64,000 nucleotides of DNA from Phycisphaeraceae bacterium (GCA_019636625.1 JAHBXE010000007.1:102165-166164), one strand, 5' to 3'; numbered from the stretch's first letter, positions 52,048 to 61,769 are shown. The notes: generated by a model from the letters alone, not told the origin. A program made the numbers and translations.

Positions 52048-54192
52048 ATGCACAACTTCAGCGACAAGGTTTCTCTGATTTGGCAGGTCGCGGATCTGCT
52101 CCGCGGCCCGTACCGCCCCAACCAGTACGGAAAGGTCATCCTCCCCCTGACGGTGCTGCGCCGGCTCGACTGCGTGCTCGAGTCCACGCGAGAGAAGGTC
52201 CGCACCAAGGCCGAGGAACTGAAGCGCAAGGGCACGCCGATCAAGAACCTGGAGCCGGTGCTCAACCGCGCCGCCATGCCGCCGGACTGGCCCAAGGACC
52301 GCCCCTTCCCGCTGCACAACACGAGCAAGTTCGACTTCCGCACGCTTGCGGGCGACCCCAACAACATCGCCAAGAACCTGACCCACTACATCAAGTGCTT
52401 CTCCTCCAAAGCACGCGAGATCATCGAGTACTTCGGGTTTGCGGAGCACATCGAGAAGCTGGACAAGGCCAACCGCCTCTACCTGATCGTCTCGAAGTTC
52501 GCCACCATCGACCTGCACCCGGCCACGGTGACCAACGTCGAGATGGGCTACATCTTCGAGGAGCTGATCCGGAAGTTCAGCGAAGCCGCGAACGAGACGG
52601 CGGGCGATCACTTCACGCCGCGCGAGGTCATCCGGCTGATCGTCAACCTGCTCTTCACGCCCGACGGCGATGTCCTGACGCGCAAGGGCATCGTCAAGAC
52701 GCTGTTCGACCCGGCGTGCGGCACCGGCGGCATGCTCTCCGTTGCCGAGGAGTACCTCGCTGAACTGAATCCCGACGCGCGGCTCGAAGTCTTCGGCCAG
52801 GACTACAACCCGGAGTCCTACGCGATCTGCGGCTCGGACATGCTCATCAAGGGCCAGAACATCGACCACATCAAGTTCGGCGACTCGTTCACGGACGACG
52901 GGTTCCCGAGCGAGCACTACGACTACATGCTGGCCAATCCGCCCTTCGGGGTTGAGTGGAAGCCTGAAGAAGATGAGATCCGCAAGGAGCACGAGACGTT
53001 GAAGATGGCCGGTCGGTTCGGCGCCGGCCTGCCCCGCATCAATGACGGCTCCCTGCTGTTCCTCCAGCACATGATCTCAAAGATGAAGCCGGTGGATCTG
53101 AAGAAGGACAACGGCGGCACGCGCATCGGCATCGTCTTCAACGGCTCCCCGCTCTTCACCGGCGATGCGGGGTCGGGCGAGAGCGAGATCCGCCGCTGGA
53201 TCATCGAGAACGACTGGCTCGAGGCCATCGTCGCGCTTCCTGACGAGCTGTTCTACAACACGGGCATCTTCACCTACGTCTGGATCGTCTCCAACCGCAA
53301 GGAGCCGCGCCGGCGCGGAATGGTCCAGCTCATCAACGCCGTCTCTTTCGCCCAGAAGATGCGAAAGTCGCTGGGGAACAAGCGCCAGGAGATCGGTGAC
53401 GGCAAGGACGACAAGCCCGACCACGTCGGCGCGATCACGCGCCTGTATGGCGAGTTCGCGGTCGGCCAGTACTCGAAGGTGTTCGACAACGCCGACTTCG
53501 GCTACCGCCAGATCACCGTCGAGCGCCCGCTTCGACTTCGATTCCAGGTGACGCCAGGGGGCGTGGCGGCGTTGCGCGAATCCGGTCCGTTCAAGAAGCT
53601 TGCAGAGGACGCGGACACCAAACCGAAGAGGCGCGGGCGGAAGGCCAAGGGCAAGGAAGCCGAGACGGACTCCACGACCACGCCCGCCCCCGCCGCCAAG
53701 CCCGCTGGGGAGGCGATCGTCGGCGTCCTCGAGGGCTTGCCGGCGGGCGAGGTCTGGATGGACCGGGCCGAGTTCCTGACGGATCTGGAGACCGCGTTCG
53801 ACGCGGCGGATGTGAAACTGTCCGCACCGATTCGCAAGGCCATTGTCGCAGCGCTCGGCGCACGCGACGAGAACGCCGCGATCTGCGTGGATGACGATGG
53901 CAACCCCGAGCCCGACCCGGAACTCCGCGACTACGAGAACGTTCCATTGAAGGAGGACATCTTCGAATACTTCGACCGCGAGGTGAAGCCCCACGTTCCC
54001 GATGCCTGGATCAGCACCGACGAGAAGCACCGCGATAAGAAGGATGGCAAGGTCGGCATCGTCGGGTACGAGATCCCGTTGACACGGCACTTCTATGTCT
54101 ACCAGCCGCCGCGCGACCTGTCGGCCATCGCGGCAGACATCACAGGTCTTGAGAAAGACATCGTGCGGATGCTCGCGGAGGTGACCAAGTGA
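52048..54192 (+). CDS. hsdM: Type I restriction-modification methyltransferase subunit
   Basis: N6-adenine methyltransferase of the type I complex. HsdM N-terminal domain (NFSDKVSLIWQVADLLRGPY), SAM motif FDPACGTGGMLSVAEEYL, catalytic motif NPPFGVEW. A lysine- and alanine-rich linker and a long C-terminal extension bring the length to 714, longer than the usual 500. The upstream 160 bp hold TTACACT and GTTTATTACACG. The stop overlaps hsdS by 4 bp (ATGA-type). Confidence 0.95.
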   Translation: MHNFSDKVSLIWQVADLLRGPYRPNQYGKVILPLTVLRRLDCVLESTREKVRTKAEELKRKGTPIKNLEPVLNRAAMPPDWPKDRPFPLHNTSKFDFRTLAGDPNNIAKNLTHYIKCFSSKAREIIEYFGFAEHIEKLDKANRLYLIVSKFATIDLHPATVTNVEMGYIFEELIRKFSEAANETAGDHFTPREVIRLIVNLLFTPDGDVLTRKGIVKTLFDPACGTGGMLSVAEEYLAELNPDARLEVFGQDYNPESYAICGSDMLIKGQNIDHIKFGDSFTDDGFPSEHYDYMLANPPFGVEWKPEEDEIRKEHETLKMAGRFGAGLPRINDGSLLFLQHMISKMKPVDLKKDNGGTRIGIVFNGSPLFTGDAGSGESEIRRWIIENDWLEAIVALPDELFYNTGIFTYVWIVSNRKEPRRRGMVQLINAVSFAQKMRKSLGNKRQEIGDGKDDKPDHVGAITRLYGEFAVGQYSKVFDNADFGYRQITVERPLRLRFQVTPGGVAALRESGPFKKLAEDADTKPKRRGRKAKGKEAETDSTTTPAPAAKPAGEAIVGVLEGLPAGEVWMDRAEFLTDLETAFDAADVKLSAPIRKAIVAALGARDENAAICVDDDGNPEPDPELRDYENVPLKEDIFEYFDREVKPHVPDAWISTDEKHRDKKDGKVGIVGYEIPLTRHFYVYQPPRDLSAIAADITGLEKDIVRMLAEVTK

Positions 54193-55652
54193 CCCCCGCT
54201 CTCCCGACACTATTCTCAGCCACAGGGGACGGGGGAGTACAGGTTGCGTCATCGGTGCGAGCGGACGGCGCCTCTGCCGGGCACTACGCGAACACGCGCG
54301 AGAGTGGTAACTCGTGGCTTGGGCGCGTGCCGGCACACTGGGGCGTTGAGAAGTTGAAGTTCATCGCCCGTGCACAGTTCAGCAACGTGGACAAGAAAAC
54401 AGAGGACGGCGAGCAGCCCGTCCGCTTATGCAACTACGTGGATGTCTACTACCACGCCCGGATCACCGCAGACATCGATTTCATGGAGGCGACCGCCGAA
54501 CCCCGCGAGGTAGCGAAGTTCCAGTTGCAGCCGGGCGACGTGCTCATCACGAAGGACTCGGAAGATCCCAACGACATCTGCGTCCCGGCGGTCGTCGCGG
54601 AGCCGTTGCCGGGCGTGCTGTGCGGATACCACCTCGCACAGGTCCGGCCCGATCCCGCGCGGACGCATGGCCCGTACCTTATGTATGCGTTCGCATCGTC
54701 CGGCATCCGCGATCAGTTCCGGATGCGGGCCAATGGGATCACCCGCTTTGGGCTTTCGCAGGACGACATTTGCAGCGCGCTCTTTCCCCTGCCCCCTCGT
54801 CCTGAGCAGGAGGCGATCGCGGCGTGGCTGGACGAGCGGACGCGGCGGATCGATGAGTTGGTCGCGGCCAAGCGGCGTCTGATCGCGCTGTTGGCCGAAC
54901 ATCGCACCGCCCTGATCACCCACGCCGTCACGAACGGCCTGAACCCCGCTGCCGCCTTGAAGCCCTCCGGCATCGACTGGCTCGGCGACGTGCCTCGACA
55001 TTGGGCAGTCGCCCCGATGTACGCCCGATACTCCGTCGAGCTGGGCAAGATGCTCGACGCGAAGCAGATTACCGGCGAACATCTGGTGCCATACATCCGA
55101 AACGTGGACGTGCGATGGGACAGTGTGAACGTTGATGACTTGCCCGAGATGGACATCGAGCCGCACGAGTACCACCGCTTCATCTTGCAGTCTGGCGACA
55201 TGGTGGCCTGCGAAGGAGGTGAGGTCGGGCGTGCCGCGTTCTGGCGGGGAGAGCTCGACCAGTGCGCCTACCAGAAGGCAATCCACCGAATCCGACCGCT
55301 GAAGCCCGCCCAGGACTACCCGAGATTCCTGTATTACGTCATGTACACGGGGTCCAAGTGCGGCGTGTTCATCGCGGGCGGTAACCCGAACACGATCCCG
55401 CATCTCACCGGAGAAGCGTTGAGGGTGTATCGCTTCGCATTTCCTCCCATCGACGAGCAACGCGCCATCGTCACCCACCTCGACGCCGCCTCCGCGAAGC
55501 TCGACGCCCTCACCGCCGCCACCGAAAACGCCATCGCCCACCTGACCGAGTACCGCCAAGCCCTGATCTCCGCCGCCGTCACGGGGAAGATCAACATCTT
55601 CGCCGGGGAGAGTGCCCACGCACGCGGGATGGAGGCACGACATAGCCCATGA
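54189..55652 (+). CDS. hsdS: Type I restriction-modification specificity subunit
   Basis: Recognises the DNA target. Two target-recognition domains start at LGRVPAHWGVEKLKF and LGDVPRHWAVAPMYA; each is followed by a conserved coiled coil (RPEQEAIAAWLDERTRRIDE and DEQRAIVTHLDAASAKLDAL). The two halves recognise different half-sites that cannot be predicted here. The C-terminal tail after AAVTGKINIFAGE is a little longer than usual. GTG start at 54189 is coupled to hsdM; its stop overlaps darT by 4 bp. Confidence 0.92.
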   Translation: MTPALPTLFSATGDGGVQVASSVRADGASAGHYANTRESGNSWLGRVPAHWGVEKLKFIARAQFSNVDKKTEDGEQPVRLCNYVDVYYHARITADIDFMEATAEPREVAKFQLQPGDVLITKDSEDPNDICVPAVVAEPLPGVLCGYHLAQVRPDPARTHGPYLMYAFASSGIRDQFRMRANGITRFGLSQDDICSALFPLPPRPEQEAIAAWLDERTRRIDELVAAKRRLIALLAEHRTALITHAVTNGLNPAAALKPSGIDWLGDVPRHWAVAPMYARYSVELGKMLDAKQITGEHLVPYIRNVDVRWDSVNVDDLPEMDIEPHEYHRFILQSGDMVACEGGEVGRAAFWRGELDQCAYQKAIHRIRPLKPAQDYPRFLYYVMYTGSKCGVFIAGGNPNTIPHLTGEALRVYRFAFPPIDEQRAIVTHLDAASAKLDALTAATENAIAHLTEYRQALISAAVTGKINIFAGESAHARGMEARHSP

Positions 55653-56281
55653 CCGCCCTGTACCACATCACGCATGTGGGGAACCTTCCCGGCATTATTG
55701 CCGCGCGCGGGCTTTGGTGCGATGCGGTGCGCACGGCAAAGGTGGCCAAGGGGATGAAGGTTGTCGGGATTGCCCACCAGCACATCAAGGACCGGCGAGC
55801 GCGGAAGGTTGTCCGGAAGGCCGCGGGCGGGACACTGGCCGACTACGTGCCGTTCTATTTCGCGCCGCGGTCACCGATGCTCTTCACGATTTCGCGCGGC
55901 AACGTCGTGGGGTACAACGGCGGGCAGGAGCAGGTCGTCCATCTGGTCTCGACGGTGGAGATCGCGTGCGGCCTGAACAAGCCGTGGTGCTTCACCGACG
56001 GGCACGCGGACATGGAGATCAGCAAGCAGTTCGAGAAACTCACCAGCCTCGACAAGATCGACTGGAACATCATGAAGGAGATCTGGTGGAACGACACGAT
56101 CCAAGACGGCGACCGCAAGCGGCGGCGTCAGGCCGAGTTCCTGGTCCACCAGATGTTCCCGTGGACGGGGGTGGCGGAGATCGGCGTGATGTCCGAGAAG
56201 ATCGCGGCCCTGGTCCGGGCGGCCTTGAACGGGGCGAAGCACAGGCCAAAGGTGGTCGTCCGAGCCGGTTGGTACTATTGA
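55649..56281 (+). CDS. darT: DarT-type DNA ADP-ribosyltransferase toxin
   Basis: Modifies thymidine in single-stranded DNA with ADP-ribose from NAD (known for the family). NAD-binding start ALYHITHVGNLPGIIAARGL, then YVPFYFAPRSPMLFTI, and the catalytic glutamate Glu163 in RRRQAEFLVHQMF. A 210-residue length is normal. It overlaps hsdS by 4 bp and lies 9 bp before darG. Position inside the type I operon suggests co-expression with hsdM and hsdS. Confidence 0.93.
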   Translation: MTALYHITHVGNLPGIIAARGLWCDAVRTAKVAKGMKVVGIAHQHIKDRRARKVVRKAAGGTLADYVPFYFAPRSPMLFTISRGNVVGYNGGQEQVVHLVSTVEIACGLNKPWCFTDGHADMEISKQFEKLTSLDKIDWNIMKEIWWNDTIQDGDRKRRRQAEFLVHQMFPWTGVAEIGVMSEKIAALVRAALNGAKHRPKVVVRAGWYY

Positions 56282-56290
56282 GGCAGAGCC

Positions 56291-57331
56291 ATGATCGAAC
56301 CGGGAAAGGACAATCTGCTGGAGGCGAACGTCGAGGCCCTCGTCAACACGGTCAACACCGTGGGCGTGATGGGCAAGGGCATCGCGCTGCAGTTCAAGAA
56401 GGCCTTTCCGGAGAACTTCGAGGTCTACGCCAGGGCGTGCGAGGCGGGCGAGGTGCAGCCGGGCAAGATGCTCACTGTCGATCTGAACCGACTCACCAAC
56501 CCGCGCTTCATCATCAACTTCCCGACCAAGCGCGACTGGAAGCACAAGGCGCGGCTGAAGGACATCGAGGCGGGTCTTCCGGCCCTTATCGAGGAAGTCC
56601 GGCGGCTTCAGATCACGTCGATCGCCGTGCCACCGCTCGGCTGCGGCAACGGTGGGTTGGACTGGCGGGAGGTGCGGCCACTGATCGAGACGGCATTCGC
56701 GGAGGTGCCCGAGGTGCGCGTCCTGCTGTTCGCGCCCAAGGGCGCACCCGAGGCAACGGCGATGCCGATCAACACGCAGCGGCCCAATATGACCCCCGGG
56801 CGTGCCGCGGTCGTGGCGGTCATGAGCCGGTACGCGGTGGTCGGCTACAGCCTCACGCTTTTGGAAGTGCAGAAGCTGCTGTACTTTCTCCAGGAGGCGG
56901 GCGAGGACCTCAAGATGCCCTTCGCCAAGGCGGCCTATGGGCCGTACGCGGACACGCTGCGGCACGTGCTCGACAAGATGGATGGGCACTTCATCCGCGG
57001 GTGGGGCGATGGAGCGAACAAGCCGGAGACGCCGCTCGAAGTCGTGCCCGAGGCGGTGGACGAGGCCGAGGCGTTCCTGGGCGCACAGTCGGCGACCCAT
57101 CAACGCTTGGAGCGCGTGGCCGAGCTGATCGAGGGCTTCGAGACTCCGTACGGCATGGAACTGCTCAGCAGCGTGCATTGGGTCGCCCAGCACGAAGATC
57201 TTGCGGCGAGAACGGACGCGGCCAAGGCTGCAGCGGCTGTGTCGGCATGGAACGAGCGCAAACGGCAGATGTTCCAGGCCGAGCACGTCGAACTCGCGTG
57301 GGGTCGCCTCAAGGAACGCGGCTGGATTTGA
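56291..57331 (+). CDS. darG: DarG-type antitoxin, macrodomain ADP-ribosyl glycohydrolase
   Basis: Removes ADP-ribose from DNA and neutralises DarT. The macrodomain spans about residues 1-155: ALVNTVNTVGVMGKGIALQF with the catalytic lysine region, and VPPLGCGNGGLDW. The C-terminal domain (about 170-346) contains LTLLEVQKLLYFLQEAGEDL and KAAYGPYADTLRHVLDKMDG, the part that binds DarT in other systems. Length 346 is normal. It follows darT after 9 bp and ends 75 bp before hsdR. Confidence 0.94.
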   Translation: MIEPGKDNLLEANVEALVNTVNTVGVMGKGIALQFKKAFPENFEVYARACEAGEVQPGKMLTVDLNRLTNPRFIINFPTKRDWKHKARLKDIEAGLPALIEEVRRLQITSIAVPPLGCGNGGLDWREVRPLIETAFAEVPEVRVLLFAPKGAPEATAMPINTQRPNMTPGRAAVVAVMSRYAVVGYSLTLLEVQKLLYFLQEAGEDLKMPFAKAAYGPYADTLRHVLDKMDGHFIRGWGDGANKPETPLEVVPEAVDEAEAFLGAQSATHQRLERVAELIEGFETPYGMELLSSVHWVAQHEDLAARTDAAKAAAAVSAWNERKRQMFQAEHVELAWGRLKERGWI

Positions 57332-57406
57332 CGGCGCTCCGCCTCGCCTGCTCTGAGTCCACGTTCATCGCGCTCGGCCGCGCTGTACTGCGCAACGGAG
57401 GTGGCC

Positions 57407-60400
57407 GTGCCCGCTGACTACAAAGAGAAGGCATTCGAGACGGCCATCGAGGAACACCTCCTCGCCCACGGCTACGCCAAGGGTGACAATCGTGACTACG
57501 ACGCCGCGTCGGCACCGAACGGGTACGACCGCGCTCGCGGGCTGTTCCCCGGCGTGTTCGTCGCGTTCGTGAAGGCAACCCAGCCGCAAGCCTGGTCAGC
57601 GCTCGAGAAGCTCCACGGCGCGGGCACCAGCGACGTTCTGGTGGATGCCCTGTGCAAGGCGATCGCCGGGAGCGATCGTGGGTCTTTGGAGATCATCCGG
57701 CACGGCTTCAAATGCTACGGCCGGCAGATTGATGTGGCGTTCTTCAAACCGTCCAGCGGGCTGAACCCCGAGACCCTGTGTCTGTACGCGATGAACGTGC
57801 TCACGGTCACGCGGCAGGTCTACTACTCCGGCACGTGCGAGAAGAGCATCGATGTCGTGCTCGCGCTCAACGGTGTGCCCATCGTCACGGCGGAGCTCAA
57901 GAACCCGATGAGCGGGCAGACCGCCGAGCACGCCAAGACCCAGTATCGGCTGGATCGGGATGAGCGGGAACTCTTGTTTGCGTTCAAACAGCGAGCGCTC
58001 GTCCATTTCGCGGTCGATCCCGATGTGGTCTGGATGACGACGCGCCTGCGGGGAAAGGAGACGTTCTTCCTGCCATTCAACAAGGGCAACGGGACCGGGG
58101 CCGGGAACCCGGAGAACCCTGCCGGGCATCGCACTTCGTACCTGTGGGAGCAGACCTGGCAGAGAGACTCGCTGCTTGACATCATCGCCCGGCTCCTCCA
58201 CCTCCAGGTGGAGGAAAGGCGGTTCACGTCGGGCACGGCCGGGCGCAAGGTGCGCAAGGAGACGATGATCTTTCCGCGCTACCACCAGCTGGATGTCGTG
58301 CGCCGGATGGAGGCGGACGCGAGGGCGCTGGGCGCTGGCCACAACTACCTCGTGCAGCACTCGGCCGGAAGCGGCAAGAGCAACTCCATCGGGTGGCTGG
58401 CCCATCGGTTGGCCAGCCTGCACGATGATGCCGACCGCCGCGTGTTCGACTCGGTCATCGTTGTGACGGATCGCGTCGTCCTGGATCAGCAGCTCCAGGA
58501 TACCATCTACCAGTTCGAGCACAAGCATGGTGTGGTGCAGAAGATCGATGAGAACTCGGCACAGCTGGCGGAGGCGATCAGGACCGGCGTTCCGATCATC
58601 ATCACGACGTTGCAGAAGTTCCCGTTCGTGACGGAGAAGGTCGCGGGGCTGCCCGACCGCCGGTACGCGGTCATCGTTGACGAAGCGCACAGCAGCCAGT
58701 CCGGGGAAACGGCGACGGAGCTCAAGGGCGTCCTCGCCGCCGATCACATCCGGCAGGAGGCGAGGAAGCAGGCCGAAGCCCAGGGCATCAAGGAGGGCGA
58801 GGAGGGAGCCGACGCGGAGGAAGAGATCCTCCGCACCATGCTGAAGCGAGGTCGCCAGCCGAACATTTCGTTCTTCGCGTTCACCGCCACGCCGAAGTAC
58901 AAGACTCTGGAAGTGTTCGGGCGGATGGGTACCGATGGCCGGCCGGCGCCATTCCATCTCTACAGCATGCGTCAGGCGATCGAGGAGGGCTTCATCCTTG
59001 ATGTGCTCCGCAACTACACGACGTACAAGACGTACTTCGGCCTCATCAAGTCGATCGAGGATGACCCCAACGTCTCGAAGCGCAAGGCCGCCAAGGCGCT
59101 GGCCCGCTTTATGACGCTGCACCCGCACAACCTGGAGCAGAAGACCGAGATCATGGTCGAACACTTCCGTGCATCGACGCGGCACAAGATCGGCGGCAAG
59201 GCCAAGGCGATGGTGGTCACCGCAAGCCGGATGCACGCGGTCCGGTACAAGCAGGCCTTCGACAAGTACATCAAGGACAATGGCTACACGGACGTCAAGA
59301 CGCTGGTCGCGTTCTCGGGCACGGTCGTCGACGACCTCGACCCGAACAAGCACTACACCGAGGGCGGCATGAACGCGGGGATCGACGGCAAAGAACTGCC
59401 GGAGAAGTTCGCCACCGAAGAGTTCCAGATCCTGCTCGTCGCGGAGAAGTACCAGACGGGCTTCGATCAGCCGCTCTTGCACACGATGTACGTGGACAAG
59501 CGCCTGGCCGGCATCCAGGCCGTGCAGACCCTCTCGCGCCTGAACCGCACGCACGCGGGCAAGGACGACACGTTCGTGCTGGACTTCTACAACGAGCGCA
59601 CGGAGATCCTCGAGGCGTTCAAGCCCTACTACGAGCAGCCGATCGTCGGCGAACGGTCTGATCCGCAGCAGCTCTACACGCTGCAGGCACGTTTGGCCGA
59701 GTTCGGCGTCTACCGCGTCGAAGAGGTCGAACAGTTCTGCGCTGTGTTCTTCCGAGGGAAGGCCAACCAATCCCCGGCAGACCACGCGAAGATGAACGCG
59801 ATTCTCGATCCGGCGGTCGAGCGGTTCAAGGCTCTGCGCGACGACGTTCGCGCCACCATGCCCGAAAAAGAATGGGTGAAGGCCAAGGAGGAGGCTCAGG
59901 AGGAGTTCCGCGGGTTGCTGTTCGCGTTCCGGGGGCTGTACGCGTTCCTGTCACAGGTCATCCCGTTTGGCGACAGCGACCTGGAGAAGCTCTACACGTA
60001 CACGCGGTTCTTGGCGGCAAAGCTTCCTCGCCGCGCCCTCGGCCCGCAGTACAACTTCGACGATGAGGTCGCACTCAAGTACTACCGCCTCCAGAAGATC
60101 AGTGAGGGGTCGATCGTGCTGGAGCCGGGCGCCGGCGGTGAACTGAAGGGCCCAACAGCCGTCGGCACAGGCATGTCGGGTGATGAGGAGGTCGAGCTCT
60201 CCCAGCTGATCGACATCCTCAACGAGCGGTTCGGCACGGACTTCAAGCCCGCCGACCAGCTCTTTCTGGATTCGGTTCGGGAGGATGCCGTCGCCAACGA
60301 GGCCCTCCGGCAGGCGGCGTCAGCGAACTCGATTGAGAACTTCAAGTTCGTGTTCGGCAAGGCGCTCGAGGGTCTGTTCATCGACCGGATGGAGCAGAAC

Positions 60401-60526
60401 GAGGAGATCTTCGCCCGGTTCATGAACGAGCCCAACTTTCAGCGCCTGGTGGAGGAGCACCTCCGCAGGCAGGTCTATGAGCAGATCCGGTCGGAACAGG
60501 CGGGCGGAGAACAACCTGTCGGTTGA
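57407..60526 (+). CDS. hsdR: Type I restriction endonuclease/translocase subunit
   Basis: Cleaves and translocates DNA. Nuclease motif with the catalytic DxxxxxELK pattern (GVPIVTAELKNPMSG), Walker A QHSAGSGKSNSIGW, DEAH-type box VIVDEAHSSQSGE, helicase motif VAEKYQTGFDQPLLHTMYVD. Length 1039 is normal. The GTG at 57407 was chosen because GGAGG lies 5-9 bp upstream; the GTG at 57401 would be directly at that site. It follows darG after 75 bp, so the modification genes and the nuclease are separated by darTG. Confidence 0.94.
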   Translation: MPADYKEKAFETAIEEHLLAHGYAKGDNRDYDAASAPNGYDRARGLFPGVFVAFVKATQPQAWSALEKLHGAGTSDVLVDALCKAIAGSDRGSLEIIRHGFKCYGRQIDVAFFKPSSGLNPETLCLYAMNVLTVTRQVYYSGTCEKSIDVVLALNGVPIVTAELKNPMSGQTAEHAKTQYRLDRDERELLFAFKQRALVHFAVDPDVVWMTTRLRGKETFFLPFNKGNGTGAGNPENPAGHRTSYLWEQTWQRDSLLDIIARLLHLQVEERRFTSGTAGRKVRKETMIFPRYHQLDVVRRMEADARALGAGHNYLVQHSAGSGKSNSIGWLAHRLASLHDDADRRVFDSVIVVTDRVVLDQQLQDTIYQFEHKHGVVQKIDENSAQLAEAIRTGVPIIITTLQKFPFVTEKVAGLPDRRYAVIVDEAHSSQSGETATELKGVLAADHIRQEARKQAEAQGIKEGEEGADAEEEILRTMLKRGRQPNISFFAFTATPKYKTLEVFGRMGTDGRPAPFHLYSMRQAIEEGFILDVLRNYTTYKTYFGLIKSIEDDPNVSKRKAAKALARFMTLHPHNLEQKTEIMVEHFRASTRHKIGGKAKAMVVTASRMHAVRYKQAFDKYIKDNGYTDVKTLVAFSGTVVDDLDPNKHYTEGGMNAGIDGKELPEKFATEEFQILLVAEKYQTGFDQPLLHTMYVDKRLAGIQAVQTLSRLNRTHAGKDDTFVLDFYNERTEILEAFKPYYEQPIVGERSDPQQLYTLQARLAEFGVYRVEEVEQFCAVFFRGKANQSPADHAKMNAILDPAVERFKALRDDVRATMPEKEWVKAKEEAQEEFRGLLFAFRGLYAFLSQVIPFGDSDLEKLYTYTRFLAAKLPRRALGPQYNFDDEVALKYYRLQKISEGSIVLEPGAGGELKGPTAVGTGMSGDEEVELSQLIDILNERFGTDFKPADQLFLDSVREDAVANEALRQAASANSIENFKFVFGKALEGLFIDRMEQNEEIFARFMNEPNFQRLVEEHLRRQVYEQIRSEQAGGEQPVG

Positions 60527-60532
60527 TATGTG

Positions 60533-60548
60533 GTGTGTAGTAAACACT
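60533..60548. promoter_or_regulatory. Imperfect palindrome upstream of the XRE gene
   Basis: GTGTGT (60533-60538) and ACACT (60544-60548) form an imperfect inverted repeat, with a 5-base spacer, in the 66-bp gap between hsdR and the XRE gene. The half-sites match those of the perfect palindrome at 61753-61769. This would fit an operator for the XRE repressor, which usually controls its own gene. No binding evidence is available. Confidence 0.45.
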
Positions 60549-60592
60549 GGACAGTTGCACCGGGCGTGGGTACGCTCGCGGAGTTGGAAACC

Positions 60593-60958
60593 ATGTCGTC
60601 CAAGAAGAAGACCTTCGGGGAGCTGATCCGCGAGAAGCGGACGGAGAAGAAGCTCACCCTGCGCAAGTTCGCTGATCGGGTGGGGCTGAGCCCCACCTAC
60701 GTGTCGCAGTTCGAGCAAGGGAACTTCGCCCCCCCACCCGCCGATCGCATCCGGAAGATGGCGGAGGTGCTCGAGGCCAATGCGGACGAGCTGATCGCCG
60801 CCGCGGGCCGCATGGCGGAAGAAGTGGCGGGCCTGATCGAGAAGAGGCCGCTCGAGATGGCCTCGTTCCTGCGTCACGCCAAGGGCTTGACGCCGCAACA
60901 GATCGAGCAACTGACCAAAATGGCCGAGGACATGAGCAAGAAACCCAAGAAGGACTGA
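60593..60958 (+). CDS. XRE-family transcriptional regulator
   Basis: A 121-residue repressor. HTH motif at about residues 8-60: GELIREKRTEKKLTLRKFAD and RVGLSPTYVSQFEQGNF. A short C-terminal helical region follows (LTPQQIEQLTKMAEDM). The ATG at 60593 has GGAG 9-12 bp upstream. It lies 6 bp before an ImmA/IrrE-type protease gene; such pairs often work as repressor and repressor-cleaving protease that relieve control after stress. Confidence 0.92.
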   Translation: MSSKKKTFGELIREKRTEKKLTLRKFADRVGLSPTYVSQFEQGNFAPPPADRIRKMAEVLEANADELIAAAGRMAEEVAGLIEKRPLEMASFLRHAKGLTPQQIEQLTKMAEDMSKKPKKD

Positions 60959-60964
60959 ACCTGC

Positions 60965-61723
60965 ATGCGGTCTATGACCACGACCAAGCAACCCAACGAA
61001 CCGAAGTTTCTGCCCGACAAGCACATCGAGGAACACGCCGATGTGCTGCTCGCCCAGTACGCCCAGCAGAGCGGGGAACCGCTCGCGCCCGGGATTCCCG
61101 TCGACGACATCGCGGAAGTTTTCCTGGGCCTCACGGTCGAGATGATGGACCTTCAGACCCTGTTCGGCGATCCGGAGGTCAACGGCGCGATCTGGATTCC
61201 CCAGAAGAAGATCGGGATCGACCAGAGCCTTGATACCCACGCGAACAAGCGGAAAGAGGGGCGGTACCACTACACGCTCGCCCACGAAATCGGGCACTGG
61301 TGGTTGCATCGTCATCTCTACACCCCTGACACGACGCAGGGCACGCTGCATGCCGGTGCCGCGGAGGCGCGGCCGACGTACGTGTGCCGGGACGGGTCCA
61401 AAGCCGCGGTCGAGATTCAGGCGAACAAATTTGCGGCGTACCTTTTGATGCCCACGAAGCTCGTTTTGGCCTGCTGGCGCGAGGTCCACGGCCTGGATGC
61501 GATCACGCTCGACTCCCTGCGCCCGAGGCAACAGAAGATTATCGCCGCAGAGGTGCTTCACCGGGGCGGCCTGTCGATGGACCCGAAGTCCATCGACAAC
61601 GCCCTGCTCGAGCACATCGCCCGCCCCGTTGCCATAAAGTTCAAGGTGTCTGCAGAGGCGATGATGTACCGCCTCGAAGCGCTGGACCTGTTGCAGCGCA
61701 AGTCGGAGCCGAGGTTGTTCTGA
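60965..61723 (+). CDS. ImmA/IrrE-family metallopeptidase
   Basis: A 252-residue zinc protease. HEIGH motif at residues 107-111 in LAHEIGHWWLHRH; EIQANKFAAYLLMPTKLVL supplies the third zinc-ligand region. In ICEBs1 ImmA cleaves the XRE repressor ImmR (known). The gene starts 6 bp after the XRE gene, so it probably acts on it. ATG at 60974 is an alternative start. The cut would release the operator found upstream of the unknown pair. Confidence 0.9.
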   Translation: MRSMTTTKQPNEPKFLPDKHIEEHADVLLAQYAQQSGEPLAPGIPVDDIAEVFLGLTVEMMDLQTLFGDPEVNGAIWIPQKKIGIDQSLDTHANKRKEGRYHYTLAHEIGHWWLHRHLYTPDTTQGTLHAGAAEARPTYVCRDGSKAAVEIQANKFAAYLLMPTKLVLACWREVHGLDAITLDSLRPRQQKIIAAEVLHRGGLSMDPKSIDNALLEHIARPVAIKFKVSAEAMMYRLEALDLLQRKSEPRLF

Positions 61724-61752
61724 CCCGGCTCTTTTTTTTCGGTTTATCGTTT

Positions 61753-61769
61753 AGTGTGTTATACACACT
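61753..61769. promoter_or_regulatory. Perfect 17-bp palindrome, candidate operator
   Basis: AGTGTGT-TAT-ACACACT is a perfect palindrome 36 bp before the start of the unknown gene at 61805. It overlaps a possible -10 element (TATACA). Upstream lies a T-run (61732-61739) that may act as the terminator of the ImmA gene or as part of the -35. The GTGTGT/ACACT half-sites recur upstream of the XRE gene, which suggests one regulator for both. Confidence 0.7.
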
